A program made the translations under genes and the position numbers. Of a DNA stretch of 64,000 nucleotides, positions 1 to 11,157 are shown piece by piece. The first letter of the stretch is position 1. Every line of letters begins with the position of its first letter. The DNA is from Drosophila miranda (lineage: Eukaryota; Arthropoda; Insecta; Diptera; Drosophilidae): positions 4,262,001 to 4,326,000 of the forward strand of contig NC_046673.1 of assembly GCF_003369915.1 (NCBI RefSeq), written 5' to 3'. The notes below the pieces were generated by a model, which made no database searches, was not told the DNA's origin, and saw only the letters and a program-made list of their open reading frames with translations.

Positions 1-326
1 TGCGTCGCTGCGACTGCGCATTCGTCTTATTTACTGGCGACAATGAAGACTTCGGGTCTGGCGTTCGGGTACTGACGCGTCATCATGAGCCACACGAAGA
101 GAGAACATTTTTGCACACAATATATTGTGAACGTTAACGTTCCCCCTCGTTTTTTTTTGTCATGCAGCTACCATACATTGACACACAAAAAAATTGGGTT
201 TTTTCTAGTCTAGTCTAGTCTAGTCCGAAAACTCTCTCTTCGGGTCTTGTTTTACGCTCAGCACAATAGAGAGCGCTTCCCGCTTCTACTTTGATTTTTA
301 AAAGTGCAAGTGCATTTTTAAATTTT
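1..326. repeat. Leader of the amplified block, copy 1
   Basis: This non-coding stretch is almost identical to 51013-51338 and marks the left part of the directly repeated block. The true left edge lies outside the window. It carries a short TCTAG tandem run near 204-224. A remnant of a DINE-1 3' end (AACGTTCCCCCTCGTT) sits near 137-152. I see no gene in it. Confidence 0.75.
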
Positions 327-1085
327 TATACCCGATACTCAAAATGAGTATTGGGGTATATTAGATTTGTGGTAAAAGTGGATGTGTGTAACGTCCAGAA
401 GGAATCGTTTCCGACCCCATAAAGTACATATATTCTTGATCAGCATCCATAGCCGAGTCGGTTGAGCCCTGTCTGTCTGTCCGTCTGTCCGTCCCTATCA
501 GCGCCTAGTGCTCAGGACTATAAGAGCTAGAGCAACGACGTTATATATCCGGACTTCTGTGATATGTCACTGCTACAAGTATATTTCAAAACTTTGCCCC
601 GCCCATTTCCGCCCCCGCAAAGGACGAAAATATGGGGCATCCACAAATCTCAGAGACTAACCAGAGACTAGAGTAACCAACTTTGGTATCCGCACTCCTG
701 TTAAATCTCACTATAAAACGTATATCTCAGAATTTCGCCCCACCCCCTTCCGCCCCCACAAAGGACGAAAATCTGTTGCATCCACAATATTGCACACTCG
801 AGAAAACTAAAAACGCAGAATCATAGATAATGACCATATCTATCATATTGCTGAATCTGGATCAGATCGGATCATTTTTGTAGCCAAAAGCAAGAAATCA
901 ATTTTCTGTGGCTACGCAGCGCCCGACGTTACGCTCAGACTGATTTTCTGTCTCTCTCGCACGCACTCTTTGTCGTGTGGTTCAATATTAGCGGCGTCTG
1001 CCGCAGGAGAGCCAAACTGACTTAGTATCGGGTATAACTGTAGAGTTGCGGTGTCCGCAGCAACTCACAACGTTCCCCCTCGTTT
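327..1085 (+). mobile_element. DINE-1/Helentron element A (internally deleted)
   Basis: The element starts with TATACCCGATACT, has the GTCC/GTCT microsatellite near 471-495, and ends in the CCGCAGCAACTC hairpin followed by CGTTCCCCCTCGTT. It is about 760 bp against roughly 1.1 kb for other copies here, because a central part is missing: the first GCCCCGCCC block is fused to the second. No coding capacity is present. DINE-1 elements are non-autonomous rolling-circle transposons common in Drosophila heterochromatin. Its twin is at 51339-52096, with the same internal deletion. Confidence 0.9.
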
Positions 1086-2546
1086 GTAATGTTTTTGAAA
1101 AAATTAATAAATAGCTTTAAAAACGTGTCCTGGAAACCACAAACTTTCTTGCTTTATTAACAATGAATCAATCTATGCACAAACAATTGTTTCATATAAA
1201 TCGGTAAGTTGGTTAAAAAGATATAGCGGTTTGACTTTGGAAAATTGTTGAACCTATTCAGTTGAGCGGAGCTGTAAGTATACAATAAATATATAACACA
1301 AAACCCACCCTTTTCTGCTATCTTGCAAAAGCAGAGAGAGAGAGACAGAGAGACACCAGCTGCGGCTGCGCTGTCGGCTGACGTATTTTTGTTGTACTCA
1401 GAAGCAAGCGCATACAAAATCTCACACATGCAGCGACAGCCGATATATCTCTCTCGCTCTTGCAAGGCAGACCTGCGGCGGCGCGACTGCGCTACTTCGA
1501 AGTCATTTTCGCAAATGGCGGCGCTGCCAATTGCTATAAAAAGGCGAGCACAGTCGAAGCCACGCGACTTTATTTTTTTTTTTTTTAACTGTAAACATCT
1601 ACTCTTCTAAACCTAGTGCGCAGGGAGTCAGCACCGTGCGCACCATGGCACCCCAGAACCTCCGCAACCACACTTCTCGGAGCGTAATTGAACCTCCGCA
1701 ACCACTCTTCTTGGAGCGTTATTGAACCTCCGCAACCAAAATTCTTGGAGCGTAATTGAACCTCCGCAACCACACTTCTTGGAGCGTAATTGAACCTCCG
1801 CAACGAATATTCTTCTCGGGGCATGGCTTTTGATTATATTAGTCGGTTTAAATTGTTTAAAACTAAATTATTTAAAAGCTAATTTAAACTTCAATTAAAT
1901 AAACCCTCGGCGGGGATGATGCAGGCACGAGTGCTGTCGGCCACCCCGACGGAGGGCAGGCCGTGCTCCTTGCACATGGCCAGGAGGTCCTTGTTGGTCC
2001 TTGTGTCTCCAGGTTCGAGAGCTCCGACATTTCCGCACAAAAACAAAACGGAAAACAGAAACAAAAATCTAGAGCTGACGACCGACTTCTCTGAAAACCT
2101 GAAAACCAAATAATGCTCCCAATCTGAATGTAGTATATTCGCATACATGGTGCTAGCTTATGGTGACTCTAAAAATCTGGCAGCACTGGTATCACCTCAG
2201 CCGACTGGATACCGACCGTCTTAGATACTTAAATCTGTTGCTTCTATAGAAAGTTCTAGCTCTGCATCTTCGTTAGTGGAAATCAAGATATCGTCATCAA
2301 AAGTTTTAGACTCTGATGCCGACTCACTTGACACATTATCTTTTATAATGTTAATTAACATAGTATCTTTATCGGGCGAACAGTTCCCAGATATTGTAGT
2401 GGAAGTTAGAACTTTCATAGAAAGCATTTTACTAATAATTACATTAAATTCATACATAGTTGGATTATTGTTGGTAACACCGCGAGATCTGATTAAATAA
2501 AATAAATTTTCTAATGGGTCTTGGTTTAATTTGGATGTAGCAATAT
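1086..2546 (-). repeat. Module U, copy 1
   Basis: This 1.46-kb sequence lies between two inverted DINE-1 elements and recurs at 9633-11117, 18037-19524 (inverted), 52097-53581 and 63083-64000. Read on the minus strand it holds a P-like transposase C-terminal ORF (2221-2586), then a short ORF near 1891-2148, then a 34-bp tandem repeat (1651-1820). A TATAAAAA box reads on the plus strand at 1535. The short ORF faintly recalls mitochondrial ribosomal protein S2 (GLPSVGVADS), which I regard as weak. This copy lacks about 25 bp present in the others near 2118, a loss between AATC direct repeats. Confidence 0.8.
1651..1820. repeat. 34-bp tandem repeat inside module U
   Basis: Just under five copies of a 34-bp unit containing TTGAACCTCCGCAACCA and CTTGGAGCGTAA follow one another with few substitutions. 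The array is present in every module U copy (10202-10365, 18783-18955, 52665-52830, 63651-63817). Both strands read open across it only because the unit happens to lack stops. I infer no protein. Confidence 0.85.
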
Positions 2547-2586
2547 AAACGAGGGGGAACGTTGTGAGTTGCTGCGGAGACCGCAA
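2221..2586 (-). pseudogene. P-superfamily transposase C-terminal fragment
   Basis: The 121-residue frame contains KLNQDPLENLFYLIRSRG followed by NNNP, which matches the C-terminal block of P-element/THAP9 transposases (LNQD...FF..IRSRGG...NP). An acidic, Ser-rich tail follows. The first 13 residues and the ATG are translated from the DINE-1 3' end, so the transposase homology was cut off by that insertion. No N-terminal THAP or catalytic region is nearby. The frame is the same in the other complete copies except for one Lys/Glu difference (SPDKD here, SPDED elsewhere). It may be a fossil carried passively. Confidence 0.6.
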
Positions 2587-3652
2587 CTCTACAGTTATAC
2601 CCGATACTAAGTCAGTATGGCTCTCCTCCGGCAGACGCCGCTAATCTTAAACGACACGACAAAGAGTGCGTGCGAGAGAGACAGAAAATCAGTCTGAGCG
2701 TGACGTCGGTCGCTGCGTAGCCAGTGCAAATTGATTTGTTTCTTTTGGGTATGAAAATGATCCGATCTGATCCAGATTCAGCAGTCTGATAGATATGGTC
2801 ATAATCTATGATTCTGCGTTTTTAGTTTTCTCGAATCTGCAATATTGTGGATGCAACAGATTTTCGTCTTTTGTGGGGGCGGAAGGGGGTGGGGCGAAAT
2901 TCTGAGATATACGTTTTATAGTGAGATCTAACAGAAGTGCGGATACCAAATTTGGTTACTCTAGCGTTAATAGTCTCTGAGATTTTTGAATATCCCCAGA
3001 TTTTCGTCCTTTGCGGGGGCGGAAGGGGGTGTGGCGAAATTTTGAAACAAACTCGTCTCGGTCCGATATATTAGGAGTGTGGATACCAAATTTGGTTGCT
3101 CTAGCTTTTGTAGTCTCCGAGATCTAGGCGCTAATGTTTTACTCTAAGCAAAGCCGAATATGCTACGTGTGTGTTAGAGAGAGACAGGGCGAGAAAAAAT
3201 GAAATTGTTTTCTTGATGCTGGCTATAATAATAATACGATCCAATTCAGATTCCGCAGTCTTAAAGATATGGTCATTCTCTACAACTCTACGTTTTTGGT
3301 TTTCTCATATCTTTAAAATTGTGGATGCCACAGATTTTCGTCCTTTGTGGGGGCGGAAGTGGGCGGGGTGAAGTTTTGAAATATTTTTGTAGCAGTGACA
3401 TATCACAGTCTGGATCCAAAACATCGTTGCTCTAGCTCTTATAGTCTTTGAGCACTAGGCGCTGAAGGGGACGGACAGACGGACAGACGGACGGACGGAC
3501 AGACAGACAGGGCTCAATCGACTCGGCTATTGATGCTGATCAAGAATATATATACTTTATGGGGTCGGAAACGATTCCTTCTGGACGTTACACACATCCA
3601 CTTTTACCACAAATCTAATATACCCCAATACTCATTTTGAGTATCGGGTATA
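2547..3652 (-). mobile_element. DINE-1/Helentron element B
   Basis: This is a full-length copy in reverse orientation, from AAACGAGGGGGAACG to AGTATCGGGTATA. It includes the GGAC/AGAC microsatellite around 3468-3508 and two conserved GGGGGCGGAAG blocks. It ends 37 bp upstream of the Herc4 start codon, so it sits in what would be that gene's promoter or 5' leader. Confidence 0.92.
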
Positions 3653-3689
3653 ATAAATTTCAGTTAACAATCGAGTGCAACGGAAAGCC

Positions 3690-6600
3690 ATGGCCCTGTA
3701 TTGCTGGGGCGACGCCTCACACGGTCAATTGGGACTTGGTGGCATCGAGAATGACCAGGTGAGTCTTGTGCACAAGCACACAAGGAATGGAATACATTTG
3801 GATACCCCACTAACAAACTGTCGGGCTTGATTTTCTTGTTTTGTTCGTCTGCAGATCCTTGTACCTAGTCAGATAGAGTTTAAGCCCGATTCGCCGGTGC
3901 AACAGATTGCCTGCGGACATCGCCACACGCTCTTCCTCACTGCCAACGGGCAGGTGATTGCGGCCTGCGGAAATAGCGATCACCACCAGCTTTTCCACGA
4001 GTTGCCCACCAAAAGGCCACGTATGTCGCCGTTTAGTATGTAAATTTCATTAATCGTGTTTTGTAATCTCTTTCAACTAAACTCGAAAATGCGTACCGGG
4101 CATAAGACCTGGGATACATGTAGTAGGCTGTGGAATCGAACAAAAGCATAGAAAAAATTGAGGAATGGAAAATAATTTGGAAAATATTCATTCAGTCCCC
4201 AGGCCTCGAGTGGGGAGCATCCAAAATTTAAGTTTTTATTTTCGGAAAAAAAAATCAGAAATTCTGTGTTAAAAAAAAAAAAATTGTTGGTTCCTAGTTA
4301 ACAATTTTTTTGTTACTTTTTGGACTTTTGTTATCTTCTGTCCGTTCCGCATGGACATCAATTCTTGAGCCTTTGGTATTAGCTACATCTACAGACTCAC
4401 ACGAAGTTTGGAATGCGTATGGTGAAGGTATGGGCGATACCTGAACCAATGACCCAAACCTCCAGATCAAAAATATACAGAGACACGTCAATATTACTCT
4501 TGGGTGATAAGCAGTAGTCCACTTTCATAGATAATCATTTACACAATATAATAGTGAACATTTCTGGCGGCTTCAAATAAAGGCGATCGTGATGGTGCCG
4601 GGATATCCGAGCAAATACTCCCCCAGTTCGGATTCCCAGTGGCTTGCATCAATATTAATAATCACTATATGACACTGATGCGTTCCTTGTTTGTTGGCTT
4701 TTGTAGAGGGATGGTGATCCTTCAGACGAAGGAAAGACATCGTGATGGTACCTGGAATATCCGATCAGTTATGCCCTCAGTTCGGATATACAGTGGCTCG
4801 CATTAATATCAAATAAACATTATGCGGCGTGATCATGATCGAATAAATTAATACATGACTCGAAGAACCGGCATCAAATGACTACCCATTCAACCGTTCG
4901 CTTCTTCTCGCTCTTTTTCAGTTCCGATACCTGAGCTGCAGGCCTATGTTGTCATCCAGATTGCCTGTGGCAGCCGCCATTCCATGGCCCTCACCGAATG
5001 GGGCCAGATCCTGAGCTGGGGCGACAACGATTGCGGACAGGTGGGCCATTCCACCGATAACGATGTCATTGAGCTGCCAAAGATCTTGCGCTTTCTAGTG
5101 TTCAAAACGGTGGTGCAGATTGCGTGCGGCAACAATCACAGTCTGGCACTCACGAGCTGTAAGTAGCCTCTACCTCTCTGAAGCATTCCCACCCTATAGT
5201 GTACCCCCCTCCTTTTAGGTGTTGAACTCTACTCCTGGGGCTTCAACATCTATGGCCAGCTGGGCGTCCAGTCGCCCAAAGATCTGCCGCACTCCAATGC
5301 CCCTCTACAGCTGACGACCATCTTGGGCATCCCACTGGCCACCATCGCATGTGGGGGCAACCATTCTTACCTCATCTCCAAGTCCAGTGCAGTGTTCGGC
5401 TATGGCAAGAACACTTGCGGCCAGCTGGGGCTCAATGACGAGCAGAATCGTACGTATTCCTCGCAACTGAAGACAATGCGCACGCTGGGCGTGAGATTCG
5501 TGACCTGCGGTGACGAGTATTCCGTGTTCCTCACCAACGAGGGAGGCGTCTTCACCTTCGGTGCTGGAAACTACGGCCAGCTGGGGCATGGCGTCAGCTA
5601 CAACGAGATGATACCCCGCATGGTCATAGAACTGATGGGCAGCACCATCACCCAGGTAGTCTGCGGCAATCGGCACACGCTCGCGCTGGTCCCCTCCGGC
5701 GGTCGAGTGTATAGCTTTGGTTTGGGCGCCTCCGGGCAACGCGAAACACTATAAGTCAGACGCTGCCCAAGGTGGTCATCGGTCCCTGGGTCTCGCCCAG
5801 TGGCTCCGCATTGATGGAGTCCAGCGAAGGGGCCGATGAATCGGTGGTCATTCGGAAAATCTTCTCCGGCGGAGATCAGTCGATTGTGACGACCACTCTC
5901 TACGTGACAAAGGTGCCGCCCGAGAATTTGCGCAGCTACAAGTGGGACAAAGACTCGAGAGACTTCTGCTGCAAAAACGAAACTAATGCTATTTTCTTTC
6001 TCTTTGTTGCAGCCCCAAGTCCCAGATCCTTTTGCTGACGGCAGAGGCCACACAGCAGTGCGCGCATATCAAGCAGAGCGACCTGGATCTTCTGCAGTGC
6101 ATGGAGGTGATCTTCAAGGGTCAGGCGTGCCTGAACGGCTCGTTTCTGCTCTCGAGCGACGAGCATTTTGGCTGCTCTGCACGCAATTATGGACTGGATC
6201 TGAAGGCCGCCGAGGTGGCATTCGATCATCTACGAAGTGTGGAGAACGAGAGCATCAAGCAGGTGGTGCGTACATCTTCCATGACAGCCTTGAATCCCCA
6301 ATCACCAGTCCCTCCACCCCACCCATCTTTGATCCCTCTGTGATCCGATCCGATCCTCAAATGTAGATCTGGGATAATGTAACAAAAGAATTGATTACTT
6401 CGCTGGTGGCCTCCCCAGCCGATAAGGAGAGCCTGCGCGTGTACCTGCTGCTGCCGCTGTACCATGAGTTCATGAACTCCAAGCACTACAAGACGCTTCC
6501 GGCGCCCCTGGCCAGTGCCATACTGAAACTGACGAAGAATCCGAGCAAGGTGCTACACAAATGGCTGGCCCAAACGCCAGTGGACTACTTCGAGCGCCTG

Positions 6601-6780
6601 GTTAACATATTTCTGCACGTGGTGATTCACATCATCAGCTTCAAAATGGGTCTGATGGCCATCAGTCCAACGTTGGAGAGTTCCCAAAGGGTGAGGATTT
6701 GGATTTGATTCCATTACCGACCACCACCACTAACGCCATCATCCCTTTTAGCTGATGCCATACAATGCTGATTTGGATGT
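3690..6780 (+). pseudogene. Herc4: Herc4 (HECT/RCC1 ubiquitin ligase) pseudogene, copy 1
   Basis: Exons at about 3690-3758, 3855-4020, 4922-5158, 5219-5930, 6013-6265, 6367-6690 and 6752-6780 have canonical splice sites. They encode the N-terminal RCC1 repeats of HERC4 (LYCWGDASHGQLGLGG, ACGHRHTLFL, FGAGNYGQLGHG) and part of the linker region. HERC4 proteins are E3 ubiquitin ligases with a C-terminal HECT domain, and that domain is absent here. The fourth exon breaks at about 5740, where QRETL runs into a stop and the reading resumes in another frame (SQTLPKVVIGPW). The gene is cut at about 6780, where it meets the mei-38-like fragment. The same frameshift is in copy 2, so it predates the duplication. 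Confidence 0.85.
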
Positions 6781-7092
6781 CATATCCGCCGAAAAAATCG
6801 GCAGGGTGACACGGTGGAGGGCGGGCTTGACCGCCTGGCGCTCGTGGAGCTGGCGAAAGTTGGGCACTGGACGGCTGTGGAACTCGCGCTGCTTGCGCTC
6901 CGCCTCGAGGCACTTGCGCAGCTGCTGCTTCTTCTTGCCCTCGTAGATGTCCTTGAAGCGGTAGACCCGGGGGGTGTGGCAGCCGGCCTTGGCCACCTCC
7001 TTCTCCTTGAAGGCCTGTGGCATGGGCTGATCCACACTGGCGTTGCCCCAATCGAATTTTATTTTCACATCAGACATTTTTACTTTTTTCAC
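6781..7092 (-). pseudogene. mei-38: TPX2-like (mei-38-like) gene fragment, copy 1
   Basis: An open frame starts at 7092 (MKKVKMSDVKIKFDWGN). It contains a lysine-rich stretch and FHSRPVPNFRQLHERQ, a motif typical of TPX2-family microtubule-binding proteins. Drosophila mei-38 is the TPX2-like member acting on the spindle, and I assign it on that motif only. The frame runs into Herc4-derived sequence at about 6780, so the C-terminus is lost. Copy 2 (57150-57461) differs by a few residues, for example KEVAK to KAVAK. It is probably a truncated gene copy. Confidence 0.5.
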
Positions 7093-7142
7093 AACGATTT
7101 TACGGATGTGTTTGTGTTATATATGTATATATATATTTTAGC

Positions 7143-8265
7143 CTAGACCTTGCTCTCGGGTCCATCGGCCACTTGCTTGAACGCCAGGCGTATGCGGGAC
7201 AGGTAGTGGGAGCAAATGTGTCCGTAGTTCTTGTTGTACCACTCAGGTGTTTTACTTCTGAAAGTAGGCAATTATTATTTGGGTATTTTCCAATGGAAAA
7301 TATCTTAGAAAAGTTCCAAAGTAGCGTTTTTCTCCGATTTTTTTCAATGATGTAAAAACTTACTTGACATCCACTCTGGCCAAATGCATTACTCTAGATC
7401 TGCCACTGCCACAGGGCTCGATGAGATAGCGAGAGGCAAGGACCACGCCGCGCACAGCTCCATACAAGGGCTTGGCCTTGGCATTGTCAATGGAGGTCTC
7501 CACAATGACACAGGCACCACGTGGCAGATCCGTTTGCCAGGAACTGAAAAACATATATATATAGTATATTGGGGATATTTGGGGGTAGGGATTTCACAAC
7601 TTACCGCAAGACACAAAAGTCGGTTGATAGCTGCCCATCGAGGGCGTATTGATAGATCTCCGTGCGATCGTCCAACTTCTTGACTGGCACTGCAGCAGAT
7701 TTATGTCCCAGGAGGCGCGTTGCTTGATCACGTACTCGAGCACCTCTCGCGGTGGTCCCTCGATTTCCGTGGAACAACGCCACAGGCGCAGGGGATGGCC
7801 ATCGCCCACCTTCTTGTAGGCGATGTCCACACTGCTGTCATTCGGGGAGTTGATGCTGAACCAGCCACGGGTTCTGTTTGGGAAAGGTTAAGTGTTTAGT
7901 TAAGGATTAGTGCCAGCTGGAGATGTGTTAGAGGTTTGCTCACTTCTCTCGACCCTCCTTGATGGTGGCGCTGGTGCACTCGTAGAGGTAGCCCCGCCAG
8001 TTGTGGAACTGCATGCCCTCACCGAGGGCCTCCAGGGGCACCGGCTTTGACTCCTCCATGTAGCTGAAGTTGCATTTGGCCAGCTTCTCCTTGCCGGCTG
8101 TGTAGATCTGCTTGTAGTGCTCGATCATGAAGGAGAGGCACTCGTGCGAGGCCTTCGCCTCGGCCAGCTCCTTCATGTCTGGCATGCCGGTGCCCTTGCC
8201 CTTGCGGCGGGGTGAGGCGGAGACCGAGGCCGATCCGGTGGAAATGGACGAGTGGAAGATGGACT
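7143..8265 (-). pseudogene. cv-c: cv-c (RhoGAP-START) gene fragment, copy 1
   Basis: Four exons on the minus strand (about 7944-8265, 7605-7873, 7364-7543, 7143-7257) have GT-AG introns. They encode the region after the RhoGAP domain and the lipid-binding START domain of the DLC1 family, which is crossveinless-c in fly (REVLEYVIKQRASWDINLL, YQYALDGQL, GHICSHYLSRIRLAFK, stop). The family inactivates Rho GTPases at junctions and adhesions. A frameshift near 7690 splits the START exon and is shared with copy 2. The 5' part ends abruptly at 8265 against retroelement sequence, so the RhoGAP domain is missing here. Confidence 0.8.
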
Positions 8266-9510
8266 GTCTTTTTCTTCCACCCCCAGTGCTGTTAGGACGC
8301 ACAGATGTACCTGAATTTTGGTCTGCCGAGAAGCTATCCTATTCCCCGAGTGAATTTCCCCAAAGCTACAGGGCACTTTACAAATTCCCCCCTGCCAAAA
8401 TCAGACTTGGGGTAGCGAGACAGAGCTGTCACACGGCCGAAAGCACAAGGCTGATCCAACCCGTAGCTTAGGTGCCACTACTGCCGCATGTCCTTCGCAT
8501 GATACCTGCCAATACTTTTACCCTGTAAATCTTCTAGTTCATAGATAGAATTCCCTATCTTTTTCTGAACTCTCGCCTTCACAAATACCTTGCCAAGTTT
8601 TGCATTGTAACCAGCTGGGAAACTGCTTTGCTTAAAATTTCTCCTAAATACCTCTTGTCCAACTTTATACGACACTTCCCGAGATCTTTTATCATACTGC
8701 CGCTGATTTCGCTCATTTTGCTTTTGCATGACCTCGCTGGCCTTTTTCCGGATTACCTCCAGCGAATCTTCTTTCGTAAAACTTGCTGCCCTGTCTTCCA
8801 GCAATTTTAACGACCTCAGAAGCGAATAAGTTTCCCCGGATGTGATCATCTGCTGCCCAAACACCATATAGTAAGGAGTAGCCCCTATCCCCGAATGGAT
8901 TGCCGATCTTAAGGCGCAGCAAATGCTGCTCAGATGCTCACCCCAATCCTTCTGATCCGGTCGAACATATGCTCTAATGGCAGCGATAACCGAGCGATTT
9001 ACTCGCTCCGATGCATTTTCTTGCGGCGCATGCAGGGCCGTCAACGTATGCTTTACTCTGTGAGTTCTCAATAGATGTTGGAACGCGTCTGCTCTAAACT
9101 GGGAGATATTGTCTGAGAAAATGGTTTCCGGTACGCCAAACGTGTGGAACAGTTCCTCCTTGAGATATGTACCTTATTACCACCTCTGCTGTTAATTTCT
9201 TGACGGGCTTTAGAAAAACAAACTTCGAATAGTGATCTAGTACAATAAATATCCCAACATGTCCGCTTCGCGATCTTGGATATGGCCCCAGAAAGTCGAT
9301 GCAGAGCCTTTGGAAAAACCTCTGTGATTCCGCCGGTATTCCAAAAGGAGGTCTTAATGTGGTGTTGGGTGGTTTTGTTGTTTTGCATTGACTGCAGGCA
9401 TTTACATACATATGTGTGTCTTCACGTCATTCACCAGACCCGGCCAATAATAATAGCGCCTGAAACGCTCCAAAGTCTTATGCATCCCTCCATGGGAGGC
9501 CAAGGGCCAT
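8266..9510 (-). mobile_element. Ty3/gypsy LTR element 3' fragment, copy 1
   Basis: On the minus strand, integrase-core and C-terminal sequence of a Ty3/gypsy Pol is recognisable at 9094-9411 and 8478-9071, with a frame break between the two pieces near 9070-9180. A polypurine tract (GGCAGGGGGGAA) near 8383-8396 is followed by TGTAAAG, the likely 3' LTR start, and the LTR is cut at 8266. The rest of the element is absent. Nearly the same fragment is at 61721-62960. Confidence 0.8.
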
Positions 9511-9632
9511 CAATTTGCAGTGGCTACGCAACGCCCGACGTCACGCTCAGACTGATTTTCTGTCTCTCTTGCACGCACTCTTTGTCGCGTCGCTTAATAT
9601 TATCTCACAACTCACAACGCTCCCCCTCGTTT
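9511..9632 (+). mobile_element. DINE-1 3'-end fragment C
   Basis: Only the last 120 bp of a DINE-1 remain, with an altered terminal hairpin (TATCTCACAACTCACAACG). The same reduced 3' end occurs at 62961-63082 and inverted at 19525-19645. This marks the outer limit of the inverted repeat. Confidence 0.85.
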
Positions 9633-11117
9633 GTAATGTTTTTGAAAAAATTAATAAATAGCTTTAAAAACGTGTCCTGGAAACCACAAACTTTCTTGCT
9701 TTATTAACAATGAATCAATCTATGCACAAACAATTGTTTCATATAAATCGGTAAGTTGGTTAAAATGATATAGCGGTTTGACTGTGGAAAATTGTTGAAC
9801 CTATTCAGTTGAGCGGCACTGTAAGTATACAATAAATATATAACACAAAACCCACCCTTTTCTGCTATCTTGCAAAAGCAGAGAGAGAGAGACAGAGAGA
9901 CACCAGCTGCGGCTGCGCTGTCGGCTGACGTATTTTTGTTGTACTCAGAAGCAAGCGCATACAAAATCTCACACATGCAGCGACAGCCGATATATCTCTC
10001 TCGCTCTTGCAAGGCAGACCTGCGGCGGCGCGACTGCGCTACTTCGAAGTCATTTTCGCAAATGGCGGCGCTGCCAATTGCTATAAAAAGGCGAGCACAG
10101 TCGAAGCCACGCGACTTTATTTTTTTTTTTTTAACTGTAAACATCTACTCTTCTAAACCTAGTGCGCAGGGAGTCAGCACCGTGCGCACCATGGCACCCC
10201 AGAACCTCCGCAACCACACTTCTCGGAGCGTAATTGAACCTCCGCAACCACACTTCTTGGAGCGTTATTGAACCTCCGCAACCAAAATTCTTGGAGCGTA
10301 ATTGAACCTCCGCAACCACACTTCTTGGAGCGTAATTGAACCTCCGCAACGAATATTCTTCTCGGGGCATGGCTTTTGATTATATTAGTCGGTTTAAATT
10401 GTTTAAAACTAAATTATTTAAAAGCTAATTTAAACTTCAATTAAATAAACCCTCGGCGGGGATGATGCAGGCACGAGTGCTGTCGGCCACCCCGACGGAG
10501 GGCAGGCCGTGCTCCTTGCACATGGCCAGGAGGTCCTTGTTGGTCCTTGTGTCTCCAGGTTCGAGAGCTCCGACATTTCCGCACAAAAACAAAACGGAAA
10601 ACAGAAACAAAAATCTAGAGCTGACGACCGACTTCTCTGAAAACCTGAAAACCAAATAATGCTCCCAATCGCGTCTCGCCTGGAGTATTGTAATCTGAAT
10701 ATAGTATATTCGCATACATGGTGCTAGCTTATGGTGACTCTAAAAATCTGGCAGCACTGGTATCACCTCAGCCGACTGGATACCGACCGTCTTAGATACT
10801 TAAATCTGTTGCTTCTATAGAAAGTTCTAGCTCTGCATCTTCGTTAGTGGAAATCAAGATATCGTCATCAAAAGTTTTAGACTCTGATGCCGACTCACTT
10901 GACACATTATCTTTTATAATGTTAATTAACATAGTATCTTCATCGGGCGAACAGTTCCCAGATATTGTAGTGGAAGTTAGAACTTTCATAGAAAGCATTT
11001 TACTAATAATTACATTAAATTCATACATAGTTGGATTATTGTTGGTAACACCGCGAGATCTGATTAAATAAAATAAATTTTCTAATGGGTCTTGGTTTAA
11101 TTTGGATGTAGCAATAT
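9633..11117 (-). repeat. Module U, copy 2
   Basis: Same content as copy 1, including the roughly 25 bp that copy 1 lacks (near 10670-10695). The P-like frame is at 10792-11157, the 34-bp repeats at 10202-10365, and the TATAAAAA box on the plus strand at 10082. It forms the outer part of the left arm of the inverted repeat. Confidence 0.85.
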
Positions 11118-11157
11118 AAACGAGGGGGAACGTTGTGAGTTGCTGCGGAGACCGCAA
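10792..11157 (-). pseudogene. P-superfamily transposase C-terminal fragment (module U copy 2)
   Basis: The frame has the same length as in copy 1 and includes SKLNQDPLENLF and SRGVTNNNP. Its start again comes from the adjoining DINE-1 (11118-11157). It carries SPDED, as in the copies at 17997 and 53256. Confidence 0.6.

Noticed and set aside
139-152. Possible additional full DINE-1 at the window start
   Set aside because: Only the terminal AACGTTCCCCCTCGTT is present; the upstream sequence does not match the element body.
1157-1610. Overlapping open frames on both strands of module U (about 95-146 codons)
   Set aside because: They read through GA repeats and the T run near the TATA box, have low-complexity content and recur only because the module recurs. 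No homology is visible.
1884-2148. Mitochondrial ribosomal protein S2 gene in module U
   Set aside because: The resemblance is limited to a short GLPSVGVADS stretch and the frame is embedded in non-homologous sequence.
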